From NCBI GenBank assembly GCA_016222825.1, contig JACRQF010000016.1, forward strand, positions 210,151 through 274,150: 64,000 bases of DNA, in the 5' to 3' direction. The notes beneath the pieces are model-generated. The model saw only the letters and a program-made list of their open reading frames with translations. It had not been told where the DNA came from and made no database searches. The DNA comes from Verrucomicrobiota bacterium. GTDB lineage: Bacteria; Verrucomicrobiota; Verrucomicrobiia; CAIQCK01. Both the position numbers and the translations under genes were made by a program. Positions 32,934 to 43,298 of the stretch are shown one piece after another (position 1 is the first letter of the stretch; each line of letters begins with the position of its first letter).

Positions 32934-35833
32934 TGCTTCTTCCGGCCTTGCTGTGGCGCCTCGTCCACCTTCGGAATCGTCAGCGTCGCGACGCGGGTTT
33001 CGGACGGGGCGAGGATGACACTGTTATTGGGGGCAGACCGTGGCGGCATGCTCGGCACTTCGGTGCTGGTGGATAACTTCATTCCTACTGCTACGCGAAA
33101 CCCAACACGGCTTTCGGCACTTCTTACCCCAGGCAATCCCGCGCGCGCCGCGCAGCGAGTGCGATTCGGGACGTCGCAATACGCGCCGCCTCGCGATGCG
33201 CGCTTGAATGGGTCTCCTTTGCACTGTCCGTCGTGCGCGCCCGCCTCATCCCATTCGTCCAAACACAATTCCCACAAATTACCCAACATGTCAGCCAAGC
33301 CAAATCTGTTACGACCTTGTGTCCCGAAACTGTCCACGGGTGCCACCCAGTCAAATCCATCGTGCTTCGCTGCCCAGTTCAGTCGTCCTTGTCCGTCCTC
33401 CACAGAGTCACCCCACCAGAACTTTGTTTGCGTTCCTGCACGGCACGCATACTCCCACTCTGCTTCAGTTGGCAGGCGCACAACATTATCCGGCGGCAAC
33501 CGGCCATTTCGCTGTTCGCGTTCGTTTAGCCATTCACAGAAAGCCGTCGCATCGTTCCAGCTAATGCATGAAACTGCGTGATTCTCTTGCGAGGGCGCGC
33601 CAAACCCCGGATCTCGCCAGTTCAACCCGGACACGCGTGAAGGAGCGCCTCTTCCCGAGTAATCCACATAGCCTTTCTTTTCCGCATCTGTCCTGTAACC
33701 CGTAGCGGCCACGAACTGCTTCCACTGACCGACCGCAACCTCAGTGCGGCCCAGCCAAAGGCCATTCTTGAGTATTACCCTGCGCACCAGTTCCCCCGGC
33801 CATTTCCAGAATGTATTTGTTGTTGTGCCTTGCGCTCCCCACGCCTGCTCCTCCTTCGTGCTGCCCATCATGAACTCGCCGGGCGGGATGCCCATCAGTT
33901 CCATCGTCACGTTGCTGCCGAGAGCGAGGGTGTAAACCTCGCCCACCTTCGGAGTCGTCGTCAGCGTGGTGACGCGGGTTTCGGGAGGGGCAAGGATGCC
34001 GGAGGCAGAGGCGGCGGAGTGTTGGAGTGATGGAGTGGTGGATATGGCGCTTGGAGCGCCGCGCGTGAACGTGCCTTTTCCCGTCACCTCACGGACTTCG
34101 ATGCGGTGATAAATCGAGCCGGCTGAGTCCGCGATGCCCAACAATCGGTCGTCTCGCAACCGTCTCGAATTGAACATCGTCATGTCTTGATAGTCAGTCT
34201 TCCACTCCGTCATGAACCGGCCGTCCAAAAACAATCTCACACCATCTTTACGAACCTGCACCAACGACGTGTAGTGACGGCCGATCTCCAAGTCCGGTGT
34301 CAACAGAACGCCGCTGGGGTTTTCACCCGCGCTCTTGTCGTTGATTATTTCAAAGCCCAGACACCTTGCGTTGGCTCCCGGCTTCAGACCACCGATAACC
34401 AATTGGAAAGTCCGGCCTCCGCCGCGGAGTATTTGCCAAATCGTCATGCGGGCCTTCTGCGGAGCGAAGACGATACGAAAGTCATACTCCTCCGGTGGTT
34501 GGTAGGGAATCTGCAGGCGGGCTGCTTCATGCTCTGCCTCATGCCTTAGTGCGCCGTTTTCCAACGTCCACTTGCCCTGCACTGCATCTTTCTCGGGATC
34601 AATAATGGGCAGCAAGTTGATGGCGTTCTGCCAAGCGGCCTCATCGGCAGGAAAGACGGTGCTTGGAGTCCCGGCTTTAGCCGGCTGGCCGGAAAGAGAT
34701 TCCGCCTGAAGGCGGGACTCCGAACCCGTCGTCGCGCCTTCGCGTCTTTCTTGTTCATCCGTGCGGCTCTTCCACGGCGACCAGGAGAAAAGACCGACCA
34801 GGAGCAATGCGGTCACCGCGATGACTCCACCGATCACAAATCTCGAATCACGAATCACAGGTTTCGAGTCCCGAACTATCGTCTGCTTTACTGTCGGCAC
34901 CACTGTCGCAGTCTTTGCCACCGTCGGCTTGAGCGTTGTTCCCTTGCTCGCAACCGCAGGCGTCAGGGCCGCCGTCGCCGCTGATTGCTGTTGCTGCACG
35001 ATGTCGCTGACTTGCCACAACTCCGCGATTAGTTCCTCGTAGCTCGCGTGCCGTTGGTCGGGGACTTTTGACATCATCCTGCCCACCACCGCCGCCAACG
35101 CTTGCGGGCAGTTCGGTATGATTGCGAGTATGTCCGGCACCGGGTCGGTGACATGCTTCAACACCACCGCCAGCGCCTCGTCCGCGTGGTAAGGCGTCGT
35201 GCCTGTCAGCAACTGGTATAGCGTGCAACCGAGACTGTAGATGTCCGCCCGGAAATCCGTTTCCTTCGACGCCCGCGCCTGCTCGGGACTGATGTAGTGC
35301 GGCGAACCCATCATCATTCCCGATTGCGTCATCTCCGTGGCGCCGCCACCGACGCTCTTGGCTAAGCCGAGATCGCCCACCTTCACTTCGCCCTTGTTGG
35401 ACAGGAAAATGTTGTCGGGCTTGATGTCGCGGTGAATGAGTTGCGCTTCGTTCCAAGCGCGCTGGAGCGCGGTCGCCACATGCAGGGTGATGGCGATGGC
35501 CTCGACGGCGTCGAGGCAGCCTACGCGCTTGAGCCGCTGGTTGAGCGACTCGCCTTCGACGAACTCCATGACGATGTAGTAAATGCCGCTCTGTTCGCCG
35601 GCGGTGAACACCTGCACCATGTTCGGGTGGTTGAGCTTGGCGGCGGAGGCGGCTTCGCGGATAAAGCGGGCAACATAAGCGGGGTCACCGCTCAGTTGCT
35701 GGGACATGACCTTGAGGGCGACGAAGCGGTCGAGCAACGGCTGGCGGGCCTTGTAAACGGCACCCATGCCGCCCTCGCCGAGTTTGGCAACGACTTCAAA
35801 CCCCGCAAAAGTTTGTCCGGTTAGTTCTGCCAA
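32921..35833 (-). CDS. serine/threonine protein kinase fused to a lectin-like domain and a SUMF1 (formylglycine-type) domain
   Basis: Residues ~10-275 form a complete Hanks-type kinase: GEGGMGAVYKA, VALK (Lys ~42), HRDIKPDNIFL and VGDLGLA. A membrane helix follows near residue 340 (IGGVIAVTALLLVGLFSW). Then comes a ~190-residue beta-rich domain resembling DUF1080/LamG-type lectin-like domains (WTLENGALRHEAEHEAARLQ, VRLFLDGRFMTEW). The C-terminal ~250 residues are a sulfatase-modifying-factor domain (IPPGEFMMGSTKEEQ, NWAAKHDGFDWVAPVDSFG, RGGAYCDVPNRTRCAARAG). Start is TTG at 35833 with GAGG upstream. The kinase faces the cytosol and the rest the periplasm. Total is 970 residues. Two short-period repeats (34017-34044, 34831-34870) are embedded in the coding sequence. 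Confidence 0.93.
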   Translation of the reverse strand: MAELTGQTFAGFEVVAKLGEGGMGAVYKARQPLLDRFVALKVMSQQLSGDPAYVARFIREAASAAKLNHPNMVQVFTAGEQSGIYYIVMEFVEGESLNQRLKRVGCLDAVEAIAITLHVATALQRAWNEAQLIHRDIKPDNIFLSNKGEVKVGDLGLAKSVGGGATEMTQSGMMMGSPHYISPEQARASKETDFRADIYSLGCTLYQLLTGTTPYHADEALAVVLKHVTDPVPDILAIIPNCPQALAAVVGRMMSKVPDQRHASYEELIAELWQVSDIVQQQQSAATAALTPAVASKGTTLKPTVAKTATVVPTVKQTIVRDSKPVIRDSRFVIGGVIAVTALLLVGLFSWSPWKSRTDEQERREGATTGSESRLQAESLSGQPAKAGTPSTVFPADEAAWQNAINLLPIIDPEKDAVQGKWTLENGALRHEAEHEAARLQIPYQPPEEYDFRIVFAPQKARMTIWQILRGGGRTFQLVIGGLKPGANARCLGFEIINDKSAGENPSGVLLTPDLEIGRHYTSLVQVRKDGVRLFLDGRFMTEWKTDYQDMTMFNSRRLRDDRLLGIADSAGSIYHRIEVREVTGKGTFTRGAPSAISTTPSLQHSAASASGILAPPETRVTTLTTTPKVGEVYTLALGSNVTMELMGIPPGEFMMGSTKEEQAWGAQGTTTNTFWKWPGELVRRVILKNGLWLGRTEVAVGQWKQFVAATGYRTDAEKKGYVDYSGRGAPSRVSGLNWRDPGFGAPSQENHAVSCISWNDATAFCEWLNEREQRNGRLPPDNVVRLPTEAEWEYACRAGTQTKFWWGDSVEDGQGRLNWAAKHDGFDWVAPVDSFGTQGRNRFGLADMLGNLWELCLDEWDEAGAHDGQCKGDPFKRASRGGAYCDVPNRTRCAARAGLPGVRSAESRVGFRVAVGMKLSTSTEVPSMPPRSAPNNSVILAPSETRVATLTIPKVDEAPQQGRKKQQPR
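34017..34044. repeat. heptamer-type repeat inside the kinase gene
   Basis: The units GGAGTGT/TGGAGTGA/TGGAGTGG encode the linker TTPSLQHS between the lectin-like and SUMF1 parts. It looks like a genome-wide short repeat that became coding. Confidence 0.5.
34831..34870. repeat. GTGATTC-type heptamer repeat inside the kinase gene
   Basis: CTCGAATCACGAATCACAGG and its neighbours carry the 7-bp theme also present next to hisS (39041-39166). It encodes the residues SKPVIRDSRFVIG that lead into the membrane helix. Confidence 0.55.
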
Positions 35834-35905
35834 AACGCCTCGCTTGTCTGCTTGCGCAGTGTAGCGAGTCTGGTCTTTGGGTCAAGACCGGCGTCTGCTC
35901 CGCCG

Positions 35906-37699
<1,794 letters not shown>

Positions 37700-37712
37700 A
37701 AGAGAAAGTATT

Positions 37713-37782
37713 TAGCCACAAAGAGACACAAAATACACAAAAGACTTTCCGGTCTTGTGCCTTTTGTGCCTCTTTGTGGCTA
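37713..37782. repeat. 70-nt imperfect hairpin between hisS and aspS
   Basis: Arms of 31-33 nt (TAGCCACAAAGAGACACAAA against TTTGTGCCTCTTTGTGGCTA at the ends) surround a short TTTCCG loop. The outer end contains the hisS stop codon (37780-37782). It looks like a dispersed repeat, and in RNA it would form a long stem able to end or stabilise the hisS transcript. Confidence 0.85.
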
Positions 37783-39039
37783 GCCTTGCTTGAGCCGTTC
37801 TACCAGCCGCGCGACCTCCACCTTCGCTTCCTCGCGCGTGGCCAGCGTCTTCACCGTCGCCAGGCCTTGCGCCCATTCGTCGCCGATGACGACGGCGAAC
37901 TTCGCGCCGGCGGCGGAGGCGGCTTCAAATTGCTTGCTGATCTTCAAGGCGGTCAGCGGATAGTCGCAGGCCTGCCCGGCTTCGCGCAGTTCGCGCACCA
38001 GCTTCAACGCCTGCGGTCGCAGTTCTTCCTTCGCGATGACGACGTAGGTGTCGAGCCGGCCTTCCAGCTTCGGCAACAGCTTCCGCTCCTTCAACAATTC
38101 GCATAACACCACGTCGCCCATACCAAAGCCGAGCGCCGGCATGTCCACGCCACTGATGAGTTGCAGGAGGTTGTCGTAGCGGCCACCGCCGGCGATGGCG
38201 CGCAGCTCGCCCTTCTTGTCGAACGCCTCGAAGACGATGCCGGTGTAGTAGGCCAGCCCGCGCACGATCTTCGGGTCGAACTTCAAGAACTCGCCGAGGC
38301 CCTTGTGCGCCATGAGGTCGAAGAACCGTTGCAGCGTGGCCATCTCGGCGGGAGCTTCTTTCTCGAACATGCCCGTGTCGGCAAACTTGAGAATCGCCGA
38401 CGCCGCCTCGGCCGAAATGCCGAGCGCATCGAACTTCTTCTGCGTGACGGCCACCTCGCTGCGTTCGATCTTGTCCACGATGCCAAAGACAGCCGGGTGC
38501 TGCTCGTCGGCGATGCCCAGCCCGCGCAGGAAACCATTCCAGACGCGCCGGTCGCTGACGCGCACGACGAAATCCTCGTGTGTCAGCCCGAAGCTGCGCA
38601 ACACGTCCACCAGCAACGCCACCAACTCGACATCGGCGGCCACGTCTTTCTCGCCGACAATGTCGGCGTTCAACTGGAAATGCTCGCGCAACCGGCCGCG
38701 CTGCTGCCGCTCGTAGCGGAAGAGCTGCGGGATGGCGAACCACTTCATCGGCTTCTTGTAGTCGCGCTGCCGCGCGCCGACCATCCGGGCGAACGTCGGC
38801 GTCAGTTCCGGCCGCAGCGAGACGGCGCGCTCGCCTTTGTCGGTGAAGTTGTAAAGCTGGCCGACGATTTCGTCGCCGCTCTTGACCGTGTAGAGTTCCA
38901 GCGGCTCCAGCGGCGGCCCGTCATATTCACGGAAGCCGTAGCGCCGGGCGGCGTCGCGCCATTTGCCGAAGACGTAATTGCGGAGCGCGCAATCGTCCGG
39001 GTAAAAGTCGCGGAAGCCGGGAAGGGGTTGGAAGGACAT
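37780..39039 (-). CDS. hisS: histidyl-tRNA synthetase
   Basis: Class II synthetase of 419 residues: LPGFRDFYPDD at the start, motif 2 (IPQLFRYERQQRGRLREHFQ), the histidine-A segment (GLAYYTGIVFEAFDKKGELR) and motif 3 (PALGFGMGDVVLCELL). The C-terminal anticodon domain follows. I start at 39039 (MSFQPLPGFRD). The longer frame to 39135 translates a heptamer repeat and gives residues such as RITSHPSPIT. The likely operon order is hisS then aspS. Confidence 0.96.
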   Translation of the reverse strand: MSFQPLPGFRDFYPDDCALRNYVFGKWRDAARRYGFREYDGPPLEPLELYTVKSGDEIVGQLYNFTDKGERAVSLRPELTPTFARMVGARQRDYKKPMKWFAIPQLFRYERQQRGRLREHFQLNADIVGEKDVAADVELVALLVDVLRSFGLTHEDFVVRVSDRRVWNGFLRGLGIADEQHPAVFGIVDKIERSEVAVTQKKFDALGISAEAASAILKFADTGMFEKEAPAEMATLQRFFDLMAHKGLGEFLKFDPKIVRGLAYYTGIVFEAFDKKGELRAIAGGGRYDNLLQLISGVDMPALGFGMGDVVLCELLKERKLLPKLEGRLDTYVVIAKEELRPQALKLVRELREAGQACDYPLTALKISKQFEAASAAGAKFAVVIGDEWAQGLATVKTLATREEAKVEVARLVERLKQG

Positions 39040-39040
39040 G

Positions 39041-39166
39041 GTGATGGGTGATGGGTGACTCGTGATTCGTGGTTCGTAATCCGAAAGACATAGTTCAGAA
39101 ACTGCCCGCGGCTCTGCCGAATTACAGGTTACCAATCACGAATCACCAGTTACGAGTTACGAATCA
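39041..39166. repeat. inverted pair of GTGATTC heptamer repeats upstream of hisS
   Basis: Plus-strand units GTGATGG/GTGACTC/GTGATTC at 39041-39090 face the reverse complement (AATCACGAATCACCAGTTACG) at 39118-39166. The pair fills the hisS-HU gap and could fold into an imperfect hairpin. It also reaches the last bases of the HU gene. Confidence 0.7.
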
Positions 39167-39487
39167 CGCCGCCGCCGGCTTCTGGAGCTTCTCCACGCGC
39201 TCGGTCATGATCTTGCCGGGCTTGAACTTCGCCACCGCGCGCGGCGGAATCTGGACGGTCTGGGTGGGGTTGTTGGGATTGCGGCCGATGCGCGCGCGGC
39301 GGAACTTCACCTCGAAGACGCCGAAGTTGCGCAGCTCGACGTTGCGGCCCTCAGCGAGCGCGTCCACGATGGTGTCGAGGGTCTTCTGGACGATGGCGGC
39401 CACGTCCTGCTGTTGCAGGTCCGTCGCGTCGCTGATGCGCGAGGCGATCTCTCGTTTGGTCAGGTTTGGTTTGTCAGTCGCACTCAT
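39164..39487 (-). CDS. HU/IHF-family nucleoid protein
   Basis: The 107-residue protein has the HU fold: helical N-terminus (LTKREIASRISDATDLQQQD), VVDALAEGRNVELRNFGVFE, and the DNA-binding arm ARIGRNPNNPTQTVQIPPRA with its intercalating proline. It is ~15 residues longer than E. coli HU because of a Lys/Ala-rich C-terminal tail. It bends and compacts DNA. The ATG at 39487 overlaps the stop of the preceding membrane-protein gene by 4 bp. Confidence 0.95.
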   Translation of the reverse strand: MSATDKPNLTKREIASRISDATDLQQQDVAAIVQKTLDTIVDALAEGRNVELRNFGVFEVKFRRARIGRNPNNPTQTVQIPPRAVAKFKPGKIMTERVEKLQKPAAA

Positions 39488-40035
39488 AAGCCTGTGGTCT
39501 TCTCCGTTTGCGCCGGTCGCGGCCCGCGCGGTTCGAACAGTTTATCCGGCCCGGTCTGCGTGAAATTCATCAGCCACAACACTGCGGCAACCACCGCGCC
39601 CATCAAAAGCAGGATGACCACGGGGTTCCGCAGAACGCGGCCGATGTAATAGCCAAGGGCGCTGACGGAAGCAAGTTGAAGTTTCCGCGCCTTCAGCCGG
39701 CCCAGCAGCCCTTGCAGGATGATATAGCTGTGGTGCCATGCCGTCTCCAGCGCCCGCACCTGTGAGTCGCCGATTTCGTTCAACCGGTGCAGCGATGCAA
39801 CCGCCGCCAGGATTTCCACGGTCTGGTCGCCCTGCTCGCGGTGCCCGCCCGTGCTAGCCATAAGAAACTCGTAGTCCTGGGACATCGCACCCTTGAGCAC
39901 GAGGAACTCCTCCTCCTCCGCCTCGGTGGGCTTCCGGCCGTCCTGGGCGCGTTGGAAATAAGTCCCGAACTTCTGCCACCGATCGAGGAAGTCGTCCATC
40001 ACCTCGATCTGCCGCTCCAGCCGACGATCTCTCAT
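39484..40035 (-). CDS. hypothetical protein with helical cytosolic part and one membrane anchor (183 aa)
   Basis: Not recognised. Residues ~1-125 are predicted helical and charged (RQIEVMDDFLDRWQKFGTYF, EILAAVASLHRLNEIGDSQV). One hydrophobic helix follows (VVILLLMGAVVAAVLWLMNF, about residues 138-157), then a short tail. The gene overlaps HU by 4 bp (ATGA) and follows ctpA by 36 bp, so all three are probably co-transcribed. A role in linking the nucleoid or envelope is speculation. Confidence 0.7.
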   Translation of the reverse strand: MRDRRLERQIEVMDDFLDRWQKFGTYFQRAQDGRKPTEAEEEEFLVLKGAMSQDYEFLMASTGGHREQGDQTVEILAAVASLHRLNEIGDSQVRALETAWHHSYIILQGLLGRLKARKLQLASVSALGYYIGRVLRNPVVILLLMGAVVAAVLWLMNFTQTGPDKLFEPRGPRPAQTEKTTGL

Positions 40036-40071
40036 GGTGAGTCCGTTTGTGGGCCGCGCGGCGATGGCCGC

Positions 40072-41391
40072 TTACTTGGCGCTCGCGGCGACGATGCTCT
40101 TCTTGGTTTGTTTCGTGAAGACCTTGATGCCCTTGAGCACATCCACCGCGCGCTCAAGCTGAATGTCGCGCACCATCACCTCCGACTTGTCCGGCTCGGC
40201 GCCGGGCGGGCGGTTGCGTTGGATGGCGAGCTTGATTTCGTCTTCTTCGGAAACCGCCACGAGGATGTCGGGTGTAATGCCCTTTTCGTGGATGACGCGC
40301 TTGCTCGGCGTGTAATACTTTGCCGTTGTCAGCCGCACGGCGGACTTGTCGGGCAGTTCGATGATGCTCTGCACGCTGCCCTTGCCGAACGTCTGCTCGC
40401 CGACGACTATGGCGCGCTTGAGGTCCTGCAACGCGCCGGCCACGATCTCGCTCGCGCTGGCGCTGCCGCCGTTGACGAGGATGACCATCGGGTAATTCGG
40501 ATGGCGGTCCTTGCCCGTGGCGAAATACTCCTGCTTCTGCGACTTCTGCCGGCCCTCGGTATAGACGATCAGTTGGCCCTTCGGCAGGAACTTGCTGGCG
40601 ATATCGCGCGCGCCGACGAGCAGCCCGCCGGGGTTGTTGCGCAGGTCCAGCACCAGCCCTTCCATGCCTTTGCCTTCCAGCCGCTTCAACGCCGCTTCCA
40701 GTTCGTCCGCGGTCGGTTCGTTGAACTGCGTCAGGCGCACGTAACCGATCTTGTCGTCCACGAACGGGAAGCTGCTGGCGGACTTCACGGTCCGGCCGTT
40801 GAGGTCCTTCACGCTCTCCACCGGGATGATTGCGCGGGTGAGGGTGTAGTCCTTCACCTCGCGCGACTTTGGCCGCATGATGGTCAGCGTCACCTTCGTG
40901 CCCGGCTCGCCGCGAAGTTTATACACGGCGTCCTGGACGGAGAACTTTTCCGTGGACTTGCCCTCGATCTTCACGATCTTGTCACCTGCCAGCAGCCCCG
41001 CGCGCGAGGCGGGCGTGTCTTCGATGGGCGCGATAACCGTCAGGATGCCGTCCTTGAGGCCGACTTGGATGCCGAGGCCGCCAAACTGCCCGTCGGTCTC
41101 GCTCTTCATCTCCTTGTAGCCGCGGTTGTCCATGAACTGGCTGTGCGGGTCGAGCGAGCCGAGCATTCCCTTCAGCGCGCCGTAAGCCATGTCCTGATAG
41201 CTCAGGTTCCCGCCGTCCACGTAGTCCTGGCGGATCAACTCCATGACGTAAGTGACCAGCGCCGCCTGTGCGTAGGCGTCGTCCTTATTGTCCGTGGCGG
41301 CAACCGCCTGCTGATAAGTCCTGAATCCGACGACCAGGTTCGCGCTCAGCAACCCGATCAAAATCCCAGTAGCAATCCGTTTTCTAAACAT
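40072..41391 (-). CDS. ctpA: S41-family C-terminal processing protease
   Basis: The 439-residue exported protease starts with a hydrophobic anchor (ATGILIGLLSANLVVGF). Its PDZ domain (GGLGIQVGLKDGILTVIAPI, LAGDKIVKIEGKS) spans about residues 95-180. The catalytic core has the Ser in GGSASASEIVAGAL (~318) and the Lys in TFGKGSVQS (~343). It degrades or trims periplasmic proteins at the C-terminus, often in cell-wall turnover. It is divergent from the MFS gene with 183 bp between. Confidence 0.95.
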   Translation of the reverse strand: MFRKRIATGILIGLLSANLVVGFRTYQQAVAATDNKDDAYAQAALVTYVMELIRQDYVDGGNLSYQDMAYGALKGMLGSLDPHSQFMDNRGYKEMKSETDGQFGGLGIQVGLKDGILTVIAPIEDTPASRAGLLAGDKIVKIEGKSTEKFSVQDAVYKLRGEPGTKVTLTIMRPKSREVKDYTLTRAIIPVESVKDLNGRTVKSASSFPFVDDKIGYVRLTQFNEPTADELEAALKRLEGKGMEGLVLDLRNNPGGLLVGARDIASKFLPKGQLIVYTEGRQKSQKQEYFATGKDRHPNYPMVILVNGGSASASEIVAGALQDLKRAIVVGEQTFGKGSVQSIIELPDKSAVRLTTAKYYTPSKRVIHEKGITPDILVAVSEEDEIKLAIQRNRPPGAEPDKSEVMVRDIQLERAVDVLKGIKVFTKQTKKSIVAASAK

Positions 41392-41574
41392 GCTGCCTTT
41401 CTCTGACCAACCGATGGTCGCGCCGTTTCGCAGCGCTTCCAGACGCGCGCACCATAACTGCGCCCTCCTGTCGAATCAAGCGTTAGCTGCCGCAGCCGAA
41501 AGAGCTGCAGAACCCTTTTGCGCCAATCCAAATGCTCCGCTACTGTCCGGTGTTTCCGTGACCGGTTTCGCCCG

Positions 41575-42753
41575 ATGAACAAACGCTCGCTGCTCATTAT
41601 TTTTCTGACTGTCTTCGTTGACATGCTCGGCTTCGGCATCGTCATCCCGCTGCTGCCTCTCTATGTGAAGGAGTTCGGCGCGAGCGCCGCCACTTGCACC
41701 GCCGTGCTCGCGTCGTATCTGATCGCCCAGACCCTCTGCGCGCCCGTCCTCGGCCGCATCTCCGACCGCGTCGGCCGCCGGCCGGTGCTCATCGCGAGCC
41801 TGGCCGGGGCGGCGGTGTCGTTCTTCATGCTCGGCTGGGCGCCGTCGCTAGTGTGGCTGTTTGTGGCGCGCATCCTGTCGGGCGTCACCGGCGGCAGCGT
41901 CTCGGCGGCGAAAAGCTACATCGCCGACGTGACCACGAAGGAGAACCGCGCGCACGGCATGGGCATGCTGGGCGCGGGCATCGCGCTTGGCTACGTGTTC
42001 GGCCCGCCGCTCGGTGGCGTGCTGGGCCATTACCACATCACGCTGCCGTATTTCGTCGCGGGCGGCATCGCGCTGCTTAACTGCGTCGCAGCAGTGTTCT
42101 TTCTGCCCGCGCCACCCCGTGTGGCGCCGCGCGAACACGCCGACGAACTCTCATCGCTTGCATACGCCCGCCGCGCACTCTCGCAGCCGCGCCTCGGCGC
42201 TTATCTGTGGATCGTCTTCTGCGTGACGCTGACGTTCTCGCTCTTCACCGGCACGTATGCGCTGTTTTGCGAGCAGGGACTGGGCTTCACGCAGAACAAG
42301 ATCGGCCTCCTGTTCGGTTTCACCGGCGTCACCGCCACCATCGTGCAGGGCGGGATGATCCGGCCGTTGGTGAAACGCGCCGGGGAGCTGCCATTGGTGG
42401 TCGTCGGCACGGCGCTGTTTGCGGTGAGCATGGCGCTGTTGCCGTTGGCATCGTCCGTGGCGGCAATCCTCGGCGTGCTGCTGATGATGGCCTGCGGCAA
42501 CAGCTTCAACGGCCCCACGCTGCTGGCGCTGGTGTCGCATGAAGCCCCGCCGGAAGAACAAGGCCGCGCGCTCGGCTTCGAGCAAAGCGTGGAGAGCATC
42601 GCACGCATCGCCGGCCTGCTGCTGGGCGGCGCACTGTTCGACCTGCGCAACTGGGCGCCGTATGCGTTCGGCGCGGTTTTGATGGTGCTGGGTTACGTCC
42701 TGGCTATGCTCCAGGTTGCCCGCCGAGAGAATCCCGCCCCGCCCGCCGGCTGA
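41575..42753 (+). CDS. MFS transporter (TetA-like, 12 membrane helices)
   Basis: The 392-residue protein begins MNKRSLLIIFLTVFVDMLGF and has the A-motif GRISDRVGRRPVLI between helices 2 and 3. It also has the helix-4/5 antiporter pattern GGSVSAAKSYIADVTTKENR. These match drug:H+ antiporters related to TetA. I start at the ATG at 41575; the frame upstream has no membrane or family character. The substrate is unknown; tetracycline resistance should not be assumed. Confidence 0.9.
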   Translation: MNKRSLLIIFLTVFVDMLGFGIVIPLLPLYVKEFGASAATCTAVLASYLIAQTLCAPVLGRISDRVGRRPVLIASLAGAAVSFFMLGWAPSLVWLFVARILSGVTGGSVSAAKSYIADVTTKENRAHGMGMLGAGIALGYVFGPPLGGVLGHYHITLPYFVAGGIALLNCVAAVFFLPAPPRVAPREHADELSSLAYARRALSQPRLGAYLWIVFCVTLTFSLFTGTYALFCEQGLGFTQNKIGLLFGFTGVTATIVQGGMIRPLVKRAGELPLVVVGTALFAVSMALLPLASSVAAILGVLLMMACGNSFNGPTLLALVSHEAPPEEQGRALGFEQSVESIARIAGLLLGGALFDLRNWAPYAFGAVLMVLGYVLAMLQVARRENPAPPAG

Positions 42754-42759
42754 GGCTTC

Positions 42760-43242
42760 TTACTTCTCTTCCCCGCCGGCTTCTTCTTCGCCTTCGCCCT
42801 GGGCTTCGCTCATCTTGCGAAGCACTTCCGACATGTCATCCACCACGTCGAAAACATGCCGGGCGACGAAGATTGGACAGCCCGCTTGAAGCGCGAGCGC
42901 GATGCTGTCGCTGGGCCGGGCATCCACCTGGAGGATCTTCTTTCCCAGTTCATTCTCGCAAACCAGGTAGAGCTGCGCGAAGAACGTCGAGTTCTTCAGG
43001 TCGTTGATGACCACGCGGGCGAGCTTGACGCCGAGGCCGGCGAAGATCGAGCCGATGAGGTCGTGGGTGAGCGGTCGTTCCTTCTGGATGCCGCGCATGA
43101 ACATCGTGATGGCCGCGCCCACGCTCTGGTCCACGTAAATGACGAACGTCTTCTCCTCGTTGCTAAGGAACACCGCCGAGCCGCTGCTGGTGGGCAACAC
43201 CACGCGCACTTGCAAGGGAATCAAATCTTCCTTCGTCGCCAT
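42760..43242 (-). CDS. bifunctional nuclease family protein (DUF151)
   Basis: The 160-residue protein has the DUF151 core: LPTSSGSAVFLSNEEKTFVI, RPLTHDLIGSIFAGLG, ARVVINDLKNSTFFAQLYL and DARPSDSIALAL. The last is the family's most conserved segment. Family members have been described as DNases/RNases. A Glu-rich tail (about residues 146-160) is added. It is convergent with the MFS gene. Confidence 0.92.
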   Translation of the reverse strand: MATKEDLIPLQVRVVLPTSSGSAVFLSNEEKTFVIYVDQSVGAAITMFMRGIQKERPLTHDLIGSIFAGLGVKLARVVINDLKNSTFFAQLYLVCENELGKKILQVDARPSDSIALALQAGCPIFVARHVFDVVDDMSEVLRKMSEAQGEGEEEAGGEEK

Positions 43243-43298
43243 TGCGACTTACCCTATCAGCTTGCCCGCAAAAGGCAAGAAACCGCTCGCCATCCGCG

